A stretch of DNA of 53,894 bases from Vulcanimicrobiota bacterium (GTDB lineage: Bacteria > Vulcanimicrobiota > Vulcanimicrobiia > Vulcanimicrobiales > Vulcanimicrobiaceae): the NCBI GenBank assembly GCA_019240755.1, contig JAFAXS010000084.1, positions 1-53,894 on the forward strand, written 5' to 3'. A model generated the notes under the pieces. It searched no databases and was not told the DNA's origin. It saw only the letters and a program-made list of their open reading frames with translations. Below are positions 32,625-41,182 of the stretch, one piece after another. Each line of letters begins with the position of its first letter. Positions within the stretch are counted from its first letter, which is position 1. Made by a program: the position numbers and the translations under genes.

Positions 32625-34064
32625 ATGTTGAAATATTTGAATGGCGGGATCGCGTCCGCGCTGCTCGTCGCCCTCTGCGCGTGCGGGGGCAACGGATCGC
32701 TTTCCGTGCAGCCGCCGCTTCCCGGGCTCTCCGGCTCGCTCGATACGGGTGCCGGCGTCGACGTAAAAGCATCGAAGCGCATCAAGCACGTTATCATCGT
32801 CATTCAGGAAAACCGAAGCTTTAACAATCTCTTCGCAGGCTATCCGGGCGCAACGACGTCCCTGTTCGGATACAACACCAAAAAGAAGAAGATTGCCCTC
32901 CAGCCGGTGCCGCTCGAGACGACCTGGGATCTCCAGCACACCGCCAAAGGCTTTTTGGTGTCCTGCAACGGCACGGGAAAAATTCCGGGAACGAACTGCC
33001 GCATGAACGGCTTCGACCTTCAGACTTGGACGTGCGACAAGGCAGGCCAACCGAGGTGTCCCAACGAGAATCCGCCGTACAGCTACGTGCCGCACAGCGA
33101 GATCAAACCATACTTCAATATGGCGCGTCAGTACGTTCTGGCCGATCACATGTTCGCGTCGGATTTCGATACGAGCAGCTTCATCTCGCATCAGTACATG
33201 ATCGCAGGCGTGAATCCAAACTCATCGGCAAACTATCCCGACACTGCGTGGGGCTGCCCCGGCGGCTCGACCGATCGGATAGACAAACTCGGCAACGGCA
33301 GGAAGATATCGCACGTCCCCAAGCTCATTCCGTGCTGGGATCCTCCGACGCTTGCGGACGAACTCGATCAGAAAGGCCTCTCGTGGTCGTTCTATGCGCA
33401 GCCCGTGAAGGCGGACGGCGGCGAGGCGTGCGGCACCGGCCTGACGCCCGACGCTTCCAAGGGCAGGAGCGGAATTTGGAGCGCGTACCAGGCCATAAAG
33501 CACATCTGCCACGGACCGGACTGGAACCAGCACGTATTCTCGCCCTCGAGCCAATTCTTCACGGACATCGGCAACGGCAATCTTTCCGCGGTAACGTGGA
33601 TCACGCCGACGTACGCCAACTCCGACCACGGAGGCTCCGGCTCGAAGACGGGGCCATCCTGGGTGACGGCGATCGTCAATGCCGTCGGAAAGTCGGCGTT
33701 CTGGGATACGAGCGCGATCTTCGTTCTCTGGGACGACTCCGGCGGTTGGTACGATCCCATCGCGCCGCCGTATGTCGACAACGACGGCTTTGGCTTCCGC
33801 CTTCCCCTGCTGATCGTCTCGCCGTACGCGCGGCAGGGGCGCGTTTCGCACGTCGTTTACGAGCATGGCAGCATCTTGAAGTTCACCGAAGACGTGTTCG
33901 GATTGGGGCGGCTCTCCGCGAGCGACACTCGTGCCAAGACGCCCGCGATCGATTGCTTCGATTTCAATCAAAAACCGCGTCCGTTTACCCCGATCAAGGC
34001 GGACTACGATCAAAGCTACTTTATGGCTCAACCGCTCGACACGAGGCCTCCCGACAATGAATAA
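32625..34064 (+). CDS. Phosphoesterase lipoprotein (PLC/AcpA family), paralogue 4
   Basis: A 479-residue copy with lipobox LCAC (cysteine 20) and ENRSFN from residue 62. The serine region is SSFISHQ and the acidic site LWDDSGGWYD, where serine replaces the tyrosine seen in the other copies. SDHGG replaces the SDHPG/SDHAG of the relatives. GGAG precedes the ATG by about nine bases, and only 23 bases separate it from paralogue 3. Its stop overlaps the next gene by eight bases. Confidence 0.9.
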   Translation: MLKYLNGGIASALLVALCACGGNGSLSVQPPLPGLSGSLDTGAGVDVKASKRIKHVIIVIQENRSFNNLFAGYPGATTSLFGYNTKKKKIALQPVPLETTWDLQHTAKGFLVSCNGTGKIPGTNCRMNGFDLQTWTCDKAGQPRCPNENPPYSYVPHSEIKPYFNMARQYVLADHMFASDFDTSSFISHQYMIAGVNPNSSANYPDTAWGCPGGSTDRIDKLGNGRKISHVPKLIPCWDPPTLADELDQKGLSWSFYAQPVKADGGEACGTGLTPDASKGRSGIWSAYQAIKHICHGPDWNQHVFSPSSQFFTDIGNGNLSAVTWITPTYANSDHGGSGSKTGPSWVTAIVNAVGKSAFWDTSAIFVLWDDSGGWYDPIAPPYVDNDGFGFRLPLLIVSPYARQGRVSHVVYEHGSILKFTEDVFGLGRLSASDTRAKTPAIDCFDFNQKPRPFTPIKADYDQSYFMAQPLDTRPPDNE

Positions 34065-35493
34065 TCGGCTATCGGGCGGCATCGCTGCCGGCCCCATATT
34101 TGCCGCTGCGTTGCTGACCGGCTGTCATGGCGGCGCCACGCCGGAACTTCCGCTACAGGGCAACGCCTCGGCGGCGAACGGCATCGCCCAGCCCGCCGGC
34201 CTGAGCAAGATAAAGCACGTTGTCATCATCGTGCAGGAGAACCGCAGCCTGAACAATCTCTTCATGGGCTTTCCCCGCGCGCATACGTCGTCGTACGGCT
34301 TCGACAGCAAGAAGAGAAAGGTCACGCTGAAGCCGATCGGCCTCTCGACCTCCTGGGATTTGGCGCACAACTCAGACGGCTATTACGCGGCCTGCAACGG
34401 CGTCGGCAGCATCCCGGGCACCGACTGCACGATGAACGGATTCGACCGCGAGTCCTGGCAGTGCGGAAAGGGCGGGTTTCCCCGATGCCCCATCAAGTAT
34501 CCGCCCTATAGCTACGTTCCAAGGACCGAGATCAAGCCGTACTGGGATATCGCCAAGCAATACGTGTTGGCCGACAAGATGTTTGCGTCGAATTTCGATG
34601 CGAGCAGCTACGTGTCGCATCAATACATCATCGCGGCTCAGGCGGCTGCGACGACGAACTATCCGCTGACGTTTTGGGGCTGCCCCGGCGGCAAGACAGA
34701 CACAATCGGCACGCTCTCACCATTCCGCGGACCGCAAAAACGCGTGCCGGTCTGTTTCGACTACCAGACGCTCGGTGACGAACTCGATGCTGCCGGCATC
34801 TCGTGGGCGTACTACGCCGCGCCCGTGGGGAAAGCGCCCTCGCCGTGCGGCCAATCGCACGATGACATGGCGCCGCCGCCGGTCTCCGGGCAGAATAACG
34901 GGATCTGGAGCGCCTACCAAGCCGTCCGGCATATCTGTTACGGGCCGGACTGGGCCAAAGACGTCATCTCTCCGCAGACGCAGTTCTTCACCGACGTGAA
35001 AGACGGCAACCTGCGCAGCGTGAACTGGATCGTTCCGACCTGCGTCAATTCCGACCACGCGGGATGCAACTCCGATACAGGACCCTCGTGGGTCGCGTCG
35101 TTGGTCAACGCAGTGGGCGAATCGAAGTACTGGAATTCCACCGCGATACTGATCTTCTGGGACGACTACGGCGGCTGGTACGACGCCGTTCCGCCTCCCT
35201 TCGTCGATTACGACGGCTTGGGCATTCGGGTGCCGTTGCTTGTCGTCTCGCCGTACGCCAAGAAGGGGTTCGTTTCGCACGCGCGCTACGAGCACGGCAG
35301 CATCTTACGTTTCGTGGAGGATCGTTTCGGCGTCAGGCCGCTGTCGGCGAGCGATCAGCGTTCGACCTCACTCGCGACGGATTGCTTCGACTTTTCGCGC
35401 CGCGCGCGTACGTTCGTGCCGATCAGGGCCAAGTATGGCGAGAGCTACTTTATGCACCAACCCCTGGATCGGCGACCGCCGGATACGGACTAA
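34057..35493 (+). CDS. Phosphoesterase lipoprotein (PLC/AcpA family), paralogue 5
   Basis: A 478-residue copy with lipobox LTGC (cysteine 23) and ENRSLN from residue 61, serine region SSYVSHQ and acidic site FWDDYGGWYD. The start at 34057 is chosen because it gives a normal lipoprotein signal and overlaps the previous stop by eight bases; the frame is open further upstream but only inside paralogue 4. The overlap means it is co-translated with paralogue 4. It ends 10 bases before the convergent GloVer-repeat gene. Confidence 0.9.
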   Translation: MNNRLSGGIAAGPIFAAALLTGCHGGATPELPLQGNASAANGIAQPAGLSKIKHVVIIVQENRSLNNLFMGFPRAHTSSYGFDSKKRKVTLKPIGLSTSWDLAHNSDGYYAACNGVGSIPGTDCTMNGFDRESWQCGKGGFPRCPIKYPPYSYVPRTEIKPYWDIAKQYVLADKMFASNFDASSYVSHQYIIAAQAAATTNYPLTFWGCPGGKTDTIGTLSPFRGPQKRVPVCFDYQTLGDELDAAGISWAYYAAPVGKAPSPCGQSHDDMAPPPVSGQNNGIWSAYQAVRHICYGPDWAKDVISPQTQFFTDVKDGNLRSVNWIVPTCVNSDHAGCNSDTGPSWVASLVNAVGESKYWNSTAILIFWDDYGGWYDAVPPPFVDYDGLGIRVPLLVVSPYAKKGFVSHARYEHGSILRFVEDRFGVRPLSASDQRSTSLATDCFDFSRRARTFVPIRAKYGESYFMHQPLDRRPPDTD

Positions 35494-35503
35494 GGCCGGC
35501 GCG

Positions 35504-36757
35504 CTACAACTGGTACGCGAAGGCGGTGCCGCAGCCGCCGGTGCAGCTCCCCGTGCCGCCATACGCAGTCGTACCGTACAACGTCTTCTTGTCGAGATAC
35601 AGGTGAGAGAACGGCTCGGAACCATCGCCGCCGGCAAAGCTGTGCAGCACCGCCTCCGATCCAACGCCGTTGACGCTGAAGACCGTGCCCTTACCGGCCG
35701 CGCCGCCCTTGGCCGTCGTCCCGTAGAACGTAATAAACGTGCCGACGTGCGCGGTAAGCCCCGCCTCCGGTTCCGCGGCGTCTTTGCCCTTTCCGAACTG
35801 GTAGAGCAGACCCTCGATCCCGTTGGGGCTCAGCACGAAGAGGGTTCCCCGTTTGTACTTGCCGCCCTCAATGGTAGTGCCGTAGAACGCTTGTTGAACG
35901 AAGATCAGGCGGCTGCGCGGATACGCTCCGTCGATGCCGTGCCCGAAGCTGTGCAGTGTCACCTCTTTGCCGCTGAACTGCGCGCGAAACGCCGTCCCTT
36001 TCCCGTATTGGCCGCCCTTTATCGTCGTGCCGTATAACTTGCTGCCGACTTCGGTGAGCTCCGCCGCCGGCACGAGGCCGTCGCCTTTATAGCTCCCGAA
36101 ACTGTAGATGACGGTCTCGTGGCCGCTCGGCGTGATCGTGAACAGCGTTCCGCCGTTCGCGCCACCGCCGGCCGAGGTCGTTCCGTACAGCGTCCCGTGA
36201 ATCGCGATGAGTCCGGCGCGCGGCGTCAGTCCGTCGCCCTTATAACTGCCGAAACTGTAGATCACCGACTCTTTGCCGGCGGCCGTTAGACTAAAGACCG
36301 CGCCGCAGCCGCGCGGACATGCGGTGCTCGTACCACCCTCCTCCGTCGTTCCATAAAAAGTGCCGTTGATCTCCGCGAGCTGCTGCGTGGGGGACGCTCC
36401 GTCGCCGGAATAGCTCCCGAAGTTATAGAGCGGTTTTTGGACGCCGCCGGTCGTCATGGAGAAGACGGTTCCGCACCCTTTGGTACACGCCGAGCTGCCG
36501 CCGCCGGCCAACGTCGTGCCGTATAACATTCCTTTAACGCCGATGAGATTGGTGACGGGCGTGATCCCGCCGCCGTTCGCTTTGTCGAAGCTGAAGAGCA
36601 GCCGGAAACCCGATGCATCCGGACGCGCGAACGGAGAAACGCTGGCTCCAAACCCTTGCGGCGACAACGCGGTTGGAACGGGCGGCGGCCCAACCGCGCG
36701 CGAGCAACCGGCCAACGCAATAGCGCAACCGACGGTGTAAATGGCAAGCCGTCTCAT
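35504..36757 (-). CDS. GloVer-type tandem-repeat lipoprotein
   Basis: A 417-residue lipoprotein (lipobox LAGC, cysteine 18) made of seven repeats of roughly 45-55 residues. Each is marked by LYGTT or FYGTT followed by GG, then a GTVF/GTLF strand and a YSFG-like strand. This is the choice-of-anchor GloVer repeat, predicted to form a beta-propeller on the cell surface. Two CxxxCG pairs suggest disulfides in the first repeats, and another is near the C terminus. No enzymatic residues are recognisable. A binding or adhesion role is inference. Confidence 0.88.
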   Translation of the reverse strand: MRRLAIYTVGCAIALAGCSRAVGPPPVPTALSPQGFGASVSPFARPDASGFRLLFSFDKANGGGITPVTNLIGVKGMLYGTTLAGGGSSACTKGCGTVFSMTTGGVQKPLYNFGSYSGDGASPTQQLAEINGTFYGTTEEGGTSTACPRGCGAVFSLTAAGKESVIYSFGSYKGDGLTPRAGLIAIHGTLYGTTSAGGGANGGTLFTITPSGHETVIYSFGSYKGDGLVPAAELTEVGSKLYGTTIKGGQYGKGTAFRAQFSGKEVTLHSFGHGIDGAYPRSRLIFVQQAFYGTTIEGGKYKRGTLFVLSPNGIEGLLYQFGKGKDAAEPEAGLTAHVGTFITFYGTTAKGGAAGKGTVFSVNGVGSEAVLHSFAGGDGSEPFSHLYLDKKTLYGTTAYGGTGSCTGGCGTAFAYQL

Positions 36758-36839
36758 GGCGTCAGCGCTTCGCCTCGCCGCGCGGCGATTACTCCACTTA
36801 AATGTGAAACGAATTGCGATAAGATGACTTGTGTCGCCG

Positions 36840-38003
36840 CTACACGGCGGCGGCCGCTTGTATGCGGCCTCGGGCCGCCATCTGCGCGATCAGCGCGGCG
36901 ATGCGCCGCGAGCTGTGCCGCGGGGCGACGATCTCTTGGTTGTGGCGAATTGCCGCCAAGCGTTCCGGCGCGCGGATCAGGCCGCGCACGCCCGAAACGA
37001 CGGAGGCGGCGCTGCGCAACGCGATGATCCCGAGCCCGTTGTGTCGCACGAAATCCACGTTGCCGCGTTCTTGGCCGGGAACGTAGTCGTACACGACGAC
37101 CGGAAGGTGCGCGGCGTTCGCCTCGGCGAGCGTGCCCGGTCCGGCCTTCGTTACCAAGAGATCGGCCGCGCGGAAATACTCGGGGATCTTATCGGTGAAG
37201 CCCAACACCACCATCGGCGTCGGCAGCGATGGCGCGATATCTTTGAGTTTCTGTTCCAGCGGCTCGTTGCGACCGCAGACTACGACGAGCGCAATGCCGA
37301 GGTCGGCTTTCGCCAGCGCCAGCGTCGTCGAGAGAAGTTTGCCGCCGCCTTCGCCGCCCGCCATCAACATCACGACGTGCGCGTTAGGCGGTAGACCGAG
37401 TTGCCTGCGCAGCTCGCTCTTGCTTCCCGTGACGTCGTCGAACTTGGGATGTATCGGATGACCGAGCAGGTGCAAACGATGCGGGGGGACGCCTCGCGAG
37501 AGCGCGCGCTGGTAGACTTCGCGGGCCGGCACGACGACCGCATCGGCGTCGGGGACCAGCCACGACTCGTGAACCTTGCCGAGGTCGGTGATCACTGTGA
37601 CGATCGGGACCTCGTGCATCCGCGCGTCGTCGCGCGCGCGCAAGGCCGCGTGGTTGAGCAGCGGATGAACCGAGACGATGACGTCGGGGCGGTACGCGAT
37701 GAAGAGATCGCGCAGACGTTCGCGATAGAGCGGCTCGCAGAAGCGCACGAGGGCGCGATACCGGCGCCGGCCGTTGGTTGCGTAGTAGAGGGCGCCATAG
37801 ACGGGCGGCGCGTAGCGCAGCGCCATGCTGTAGCCCAGTCCGAGCTGGGTCAGTGGGAAGGCGCAGTGCGCGGCGACGTCTTCGATGCGATGTTCGAAGC
37901 GGTCGGGCGTTTCGATCTCATCCAGCGCGGCGCAGATCGCATTGGCCGCGCTGCGGTGGCCGCCGCCGGTATCCGAGATCAACAGAAGCGCCCGTTTGGT
38001 CAT
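36840..38003 (-). CDS. MGDG synthase/processive diacylglycerol glycosyltransferase-like GT28
   Basis: A 387-residue GT-B enzyme. The N-terminal acceptor domain starts LLLISDTGGGHRSAANAI, the signature of MGDG synthase and UgtP families. The C-terminal donor domain contains the KAGPGTLAEANA block that binds the nucleotide sugar. It should transfer glucose or galactose to diacylglycerol at the inner face of the membrane. The start at 38003 is fixed by GAGGAG a few bases upstream. Its 5' end is overlapped for 86 bases by the upstream gene on the same strand. Confidence 0.88.
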   Translation of the reverse strand: MTKRALLLISDTGGGHRSAANAICAALDEIETPDRFEHRIEDVAAHCAFPLTQLGLGYSMALRYAPPVYGALYYATNGRRRYRALVRFCEPLYRERLRDLFIAYRPDVIVSVHPLLNHAALRARDDARMHEVPIVTVITDLGKVHESWLVPDADAVVVPAREVYQRALSRGVPPHRLHLLGHPIHPKFDDVTGSKSELRRQLGLPPNAHVVMLMAGGEGGGKLLSTTLALAKADLGIALVVVCGRNEPLEQKLKDIAPSLPTPMVVLGFTDKIPEYFRAADLLVTKAGPGTLAEANAAHLPVVVYDYVPGQERGNVDFVRHNGLGIIALRSAASVVSGVRGLIRAPERLAAIRHNQEIVAPRHSSRRIAALIAQMAARGRIQAAAAV

Positions 38004-38508
38004 ACACTCCTCGCCGGCTCGCATTGCGCGCCCGCCGGCTCATCGGGGCGAGTCTGGCCAAGAGCGCCCGAGCCGGGGCGTCATAAAATCGGAAGATGTC
38101 GCCAAACTCGATATCGGGGTTTCGGTGATGCCCGTCGTGGTCCTCGGGAAGTACGATCCATAGCGGGCGAAGGAGGTGCAGGAGCCACCGCGGCGTCCGC
38201 CACCCCAGCTCGGTGGTGTGTCGCCACCACACGTGCAGTTGTCCGGCGGCGAGGCCGGCCACGGCTCCAAGCGGCGAGATGCGGGCCGCGAGCGCGGCGA
38301 CAATCAGATACGGCAGCGCGCCGAGGAGCCCGTCGAGCAAGACGGCCGGGTCGCCCGAGAGCACCGCATGATCGAAGTACGACCGGCGGCGATCGTGATG
38401 CGTTCGCAGGTGCAACGTGAACCAAAGATGCTGGGGCACGTGATAGAAGAATGTCGAGGCGAAATCGCCCGCGACGAGTGTGAGGATAAACGCGACGAAA
38501 AAATGCAT
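37918..38508 (-). CDS. Fatty-acid-hydroxylase/sterol-desaturase-like membrane protein
   Basis: A 196-residue membrane protein with histidine clusters of the di-iron hydroxylase superfamily: His23xxxHis27, His33xxxHis37-His38, HVWWRH and DHDGHHRNP. About three to four helices are visible. The superfamily hydroxylates or desaturates lipids. The start at 38508 is natural because MHFFVAF leads into helix 1 and GGGAGAG is upstream. The frame runs 86 bases into the glycosyltransferase gene, a long overlap. A joint role in membrane glycolipid synthesis is inferred. Confidence 0.76.
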   Translation of the reverse strand: MHFFVAFILTLVAGDFASTFFYHVPQHLWFTLHLRTHHDRRRSYFDHAVLSGDPAVLLDGLLGALPYLIVAALAARISPLGAVAGLAAGQLHVWWRHTTELGWRTPRWLLHLLRPLWIVLPEDHDGHHRNPDIEFGDIFRFYDAPARALLARLAPMSRRARNASRRGVYDQTGASVDLGYRRRPPQRGQCDLRRAG

Positions 38509-39163
38509 GCGACTCTCCCTCGGCGTGACGCTCGCGCTCGCGGCCTGTACGTCTAGCATACCCCACAACGCGAGGCCGGCAACACCGGTGCATCTCGAGC
38601 GGCTCGTCACGATGCTGTCGAGCGAACCGGGCGCTACCGCCGACGCGCTCAAAGGTGCGGTCCCGATTCGCGACGGGGCCAGCGTGACGTGGCCGCTGCT
38701 TGCAATTGCCCGCGCGATCTTGCACACGAATCCGAGGATCGGCCAGGCACAAGCGCTGTTACTCGCCGATGCAACGGTGCAGTCTGCAACGGCGAACGGT
38801 CTGCCGCCGGAGTTTTTCGCCGCAACCATGCTGCAGGAATCGGCGTATGACGCCGGCGCCGTCTCATCGGCGGGCGCCGTCGGCATCGCGCAGTTCATGC
38901 CGGAGACCGCCGGAGCGATCGGCGTGGATCCGTGGGACCCGTTTGCCGCGCTCGCCGCGGCGGGAGCGCTTCTGGGAGGCTACGCGTACGCCTATCGTTC
39001 GCGCTACGCCGACGCTTATGCGGCCGCGCTCGCCGCGTATAACGCGGGTCCGCTGGCGGTGGCGCACTATAACGGCGTGCCGCCGTACGCCGAAACTCGC
39101 GACTACATTGCGCTCATTTACGATCGCTGGGCACGGATCGTTTCGTATGAAGCGATGCCGTGA
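38507..39163 (+). CDS. Lytic transglycosylase-like lipoprotein (SLT domain)
   Basis: A 218-residue lipoprotein (lipobox LAAC, cysteine 14) with a C-terminal lysozyme-like SLT domain. The catalytic glutamate is Glu111 in MLQESAYD, followed by AGAVGIAQFMPETA and AAYNAGP, the standard family blocks. It should cleave peptidoglycan glycan strands in the periplasm. The ATG is on the complement of the divergent hydroxylase start: both lie within CATG at 38506-38509. A GTG at 38480 is an alternative start that would add nine residues. Confidence 0.88.
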   Translation: MRLSLGVTLALAACTSSIPHNARPATPVHLERLVTMLSSEPGATADALKGAVPIRDGASVTWPLLAIARAILHTNPRIGQAQALLLADATVQSATANGLPPEFFAATMLQESAYDAGAVSSAGAVGIAQFMPETAGAIGVDPWDPFAALAAAGALLGGYAYAYRSRYADAYAAALAAYNAGPLAVAHYNGVPPYAETRDYIALIYDRWARIVSYEAMP

Positions 39164-39208
39164 CCTACCCCGGAATGGCATCTTCGCAACTCGAACGAAG
39201 GCTCTCGA

Positions 39209-39697
39209 ATGCATCTTTGGAGACGCGCCGCGCCGGCGTTCTGGTGCGCCGGCATGCTGCTCGTGCAGACCGGTTGTGGATTTTCCAGCAGCCCCGCCGA
39301 CGGCCTGGTCTTTGCGCCGCCGCCCGGCTGGAGCGCCTCACCAGGAATCATGGGTTTCATGCAGTTCTGGCGGCCCCCGTCCGGCGATCGCGAGGTGCTG
39401 ATGCTCTTTCGCTCACCCAAGCCGCTGCGCGCGAGCGACGTGTTTTCAACGCAACAGTTGCACGACACCCTTCAGAGCGTGACGGTCCAGCATCGCAGTA
39501 CGATTCAGATCTGCGATCGTCAGCCGGCGTCGTATCTGCAAGGACGCGGCCATTCGTCCAAGGGCGAAGAGAACGTTGAAATGGTGATGAGCACGACGCG
39601 CGGCACGACGTATATGGCGCTGTACGTTCGGCCGGTGGAGCAAGCGCCCAACGCGGCGGCGGAAGCCGCCGTACGCGAACTGTGCGCTAAGCCCTAA
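39209..39697 (+). CDS. Putative lipoprotein of unknown function
   Basis: A 162-residue lipoprotein with signal sequence ending QTGC (cysteine 23). The mature part has a short proline-rich stretch and a late cysteine pair (QICDR and RELCAKP). No family was recognised. It follows the transglycosylase gene by 45 bases on the same strand and may belong to the same transcript. A different frame is also open across this stretch but lacks an export signal, so this one is preferred. Confidence 0.75.
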   Translation: MHLWRRAAPAFWCAGMLLVQTGCGFSSSPADGLVFAPPPGWSASPGIMGFMQFWRPPSGDREVLMLFRSPKPLRASDVFSTQQLHDTLQSVTVQHRSTIQICDRQPASYLQGRGHSSKGEENVEMVMSTTRGTTYMALYVRPVEQAPNAAAEAAVRELCAKP

Positions 39698-39711
39698 GGT
39701 TCCCTAGCGCT

Positions 39712-41115
39712 TTGCGAGGGGTTCTCCGCCAACTCATCGCGTGCCAGCCACTCGCATGGACGGCGCCGGCGGCCGGTGGTCCGACGCTGCGGCGAGTCTT
39801 AGGGTGGCCATCGCTGACGGCCATCGGTTTAGGAACGATGCTCGGCGGAATCTTTCCGACGATCGGCGCCGGAGCGCACGTCGCCGGACCCGCGGTGATC
39901 TTGGCATACGTGATTTCCGGCGCGGTGAGTCTCTGCGTCGCGCTCTGTTACGCGGAGTTTGCCTCCATGGTACCTGTCGCCGGCAGCGCGTACACCTACG
40001 CCTACGCAACGCTCGGCGAGCTGGTTGCATGGATCATCGGATGGGATCTGATCTTGGAGTACGGCCTCTCGCTCGCGCCCACGGCCTCGTCGCTCTCCGA
40101 TTACTTTCAGCACATGCTCGGCAACGTCGGAATCGTCTTCCCGGCGTGGGCGCAGACCGCCAACATTCACGGTCCGCATCCGCAGGTTGACCTGTTCGCG
40201 TGCATCGTGACGATTGCCGTCACGCTGCTCGTCGCCGCCGGCATTCGAGAGTCGGCCGGCGTGAACGGTGCGCTCGTGGTACTGCAAATCGTCGCGATGC
40301 TGGTGTTCATCGCGGCCGTCGCGCACGCGGTGCATCCCGCCAATGTAACGCCGTTCGCTCCCTTCGGGTACCACGGCGTGCTTGCGAGCACGGCGCTCGT
40401 CTTCTTTGCCTACATCGGCTTCGACACGGTCACGGTCGCGTCGGAAGAGGCGCGCGACCCCGAGCGCAACGTTCCGATCGGCATCATCTTGGCGCTCGCG
40501 CTCGGCGGACTGTTATACGTGGCCTTAACGCTGTGCACCGTCGGCGTGCTGCGCTTCGATCGGCTCTCCGACGGCGCGGCGATGCTCGACGCGCTCGGCG
40601 CGGTCAGCCACAGTCACGCGCTGTACTGGATCGTCGCCATCGGCGGGCTCGCCGGCAATGCGACGGTGATGCTGACATCGCTGTTGGGTCAGGTGCGAAT
40701 CTTTTATGTGATGGCCCGCGATCGCATGCTGCCGCCGGGCGTCGCCGCCATTCATCACGTCTTTCGCACGCCGGCGCGCATGACCGTCATTACGGGACTG
40801 ATCGTCGCGGTCTTTGCCGCGGTCTTGCCGTTGACCGATCTGTTGACGCTCGTGAACATCGGGACGCTGGCCGCATTTGCGATCGTTTGTGCCGGCGTGC
40901 TCGTGCTGCGCATCGTGAACCCCGGTGCGACGCGGCCCTTTCGCGCGCCGCTGCTGCCGCTCTTTTCGATTATGGGCGCGGCTGCGTGCCTGTACCTGAT
41001 TACCGGCCTGCAATTTCCCACGTGGGTGCGCTACGGAGTCTGGTTCCTGATCGGCATCGTCGTGTACGCGCTGTACGGCTTTCGCAACTCGCGGCTGAAG
41101 TTGCTTGAACCTTAA
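39712..41115 (+). CDS. APC-family amino acid permease (cationic amino acid transporter-like)
   Basis: A 467-residue transporter with about 12 helices. The first helix carries IGLGTMLGGIFPTIG, the unwound substrate-binding segment of APC permeases, and the block FFAYIGFDTVTVASEEARDPERNVP is typical of the YhdG/CAT branch. It should import amino acids with protons. In most relatives the helix 1 motif reads GTGIFV, so GGIFPTIG is a variant. The TTG start at 39712 lacks a clear ribosome-binding site and remains uncertain. Confidence 0.86.
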   Translation: MRGVLRQLIACQPLAWTAPAAGGPTLRRVLGWPSLTAIGLGTMLGGIFPTIGAGAHVAGPAVILAYVISGAVSLCVALCYAEFASMVPVAGSAYTYAYATLGELVAWIIGWDLILEYGLSLAPTASSLSDYFQHMLGNVGIVFPAWAQTANIHGPHPQVDLFACIVTIAVTLLVAAGIRESAGVNGALVVLQIVAMLVFIAAVAHAVHPANVTPFAPFGYHGVLASTALVFFAYIGFDTVTVASEEARDPERNVPIGIILALALGGLLYVALTLCTVGVLRFDRLSDGAAMLDALGAVSHSHALYWIVAIGGLAGNATVMLTSLLGQVRIFYVMARDRMLPPGVAAIHHVFRTPARMTVITGLIVAVFAAVLPLTDLLTLVNIGTLAAFAIVCAGVLVLRIVNPGATRPFRAPLLPLFSIMGAAACLYLITGLQFPTWVRYGVWFLIGIVVYALYGFRNSRLKLLEP

Positions 41116-41135
41116 CAACATTGCTCGAACCTTAA
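41101..41135 (+). repeat. Short tandem duplication over the permease stop
   Basis: TTGCTTGAACCTTAA at 41101-41115, which contains the last codons and stop of the permease, recurs with one change as TTGCTCGAACCTTAA at 41121-41135. The period is exactly 20 bases. It is a small duplication of the gene end with no evident function. Confidence 0.5.
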
Positions 41136-41182
41136 GGCGCTAAAAGAGGGTTTACCGGCGCTGCCCGCCCAAGGCGGCCCGG

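Noticed and set aside
35504-36757. Repetitive DNA in the GloVer gene as a possible CRISPR or satellite
   Set aside because: The repeats are protein-level units of unequal length within one open frame, not identical DNA repeats with spacers.
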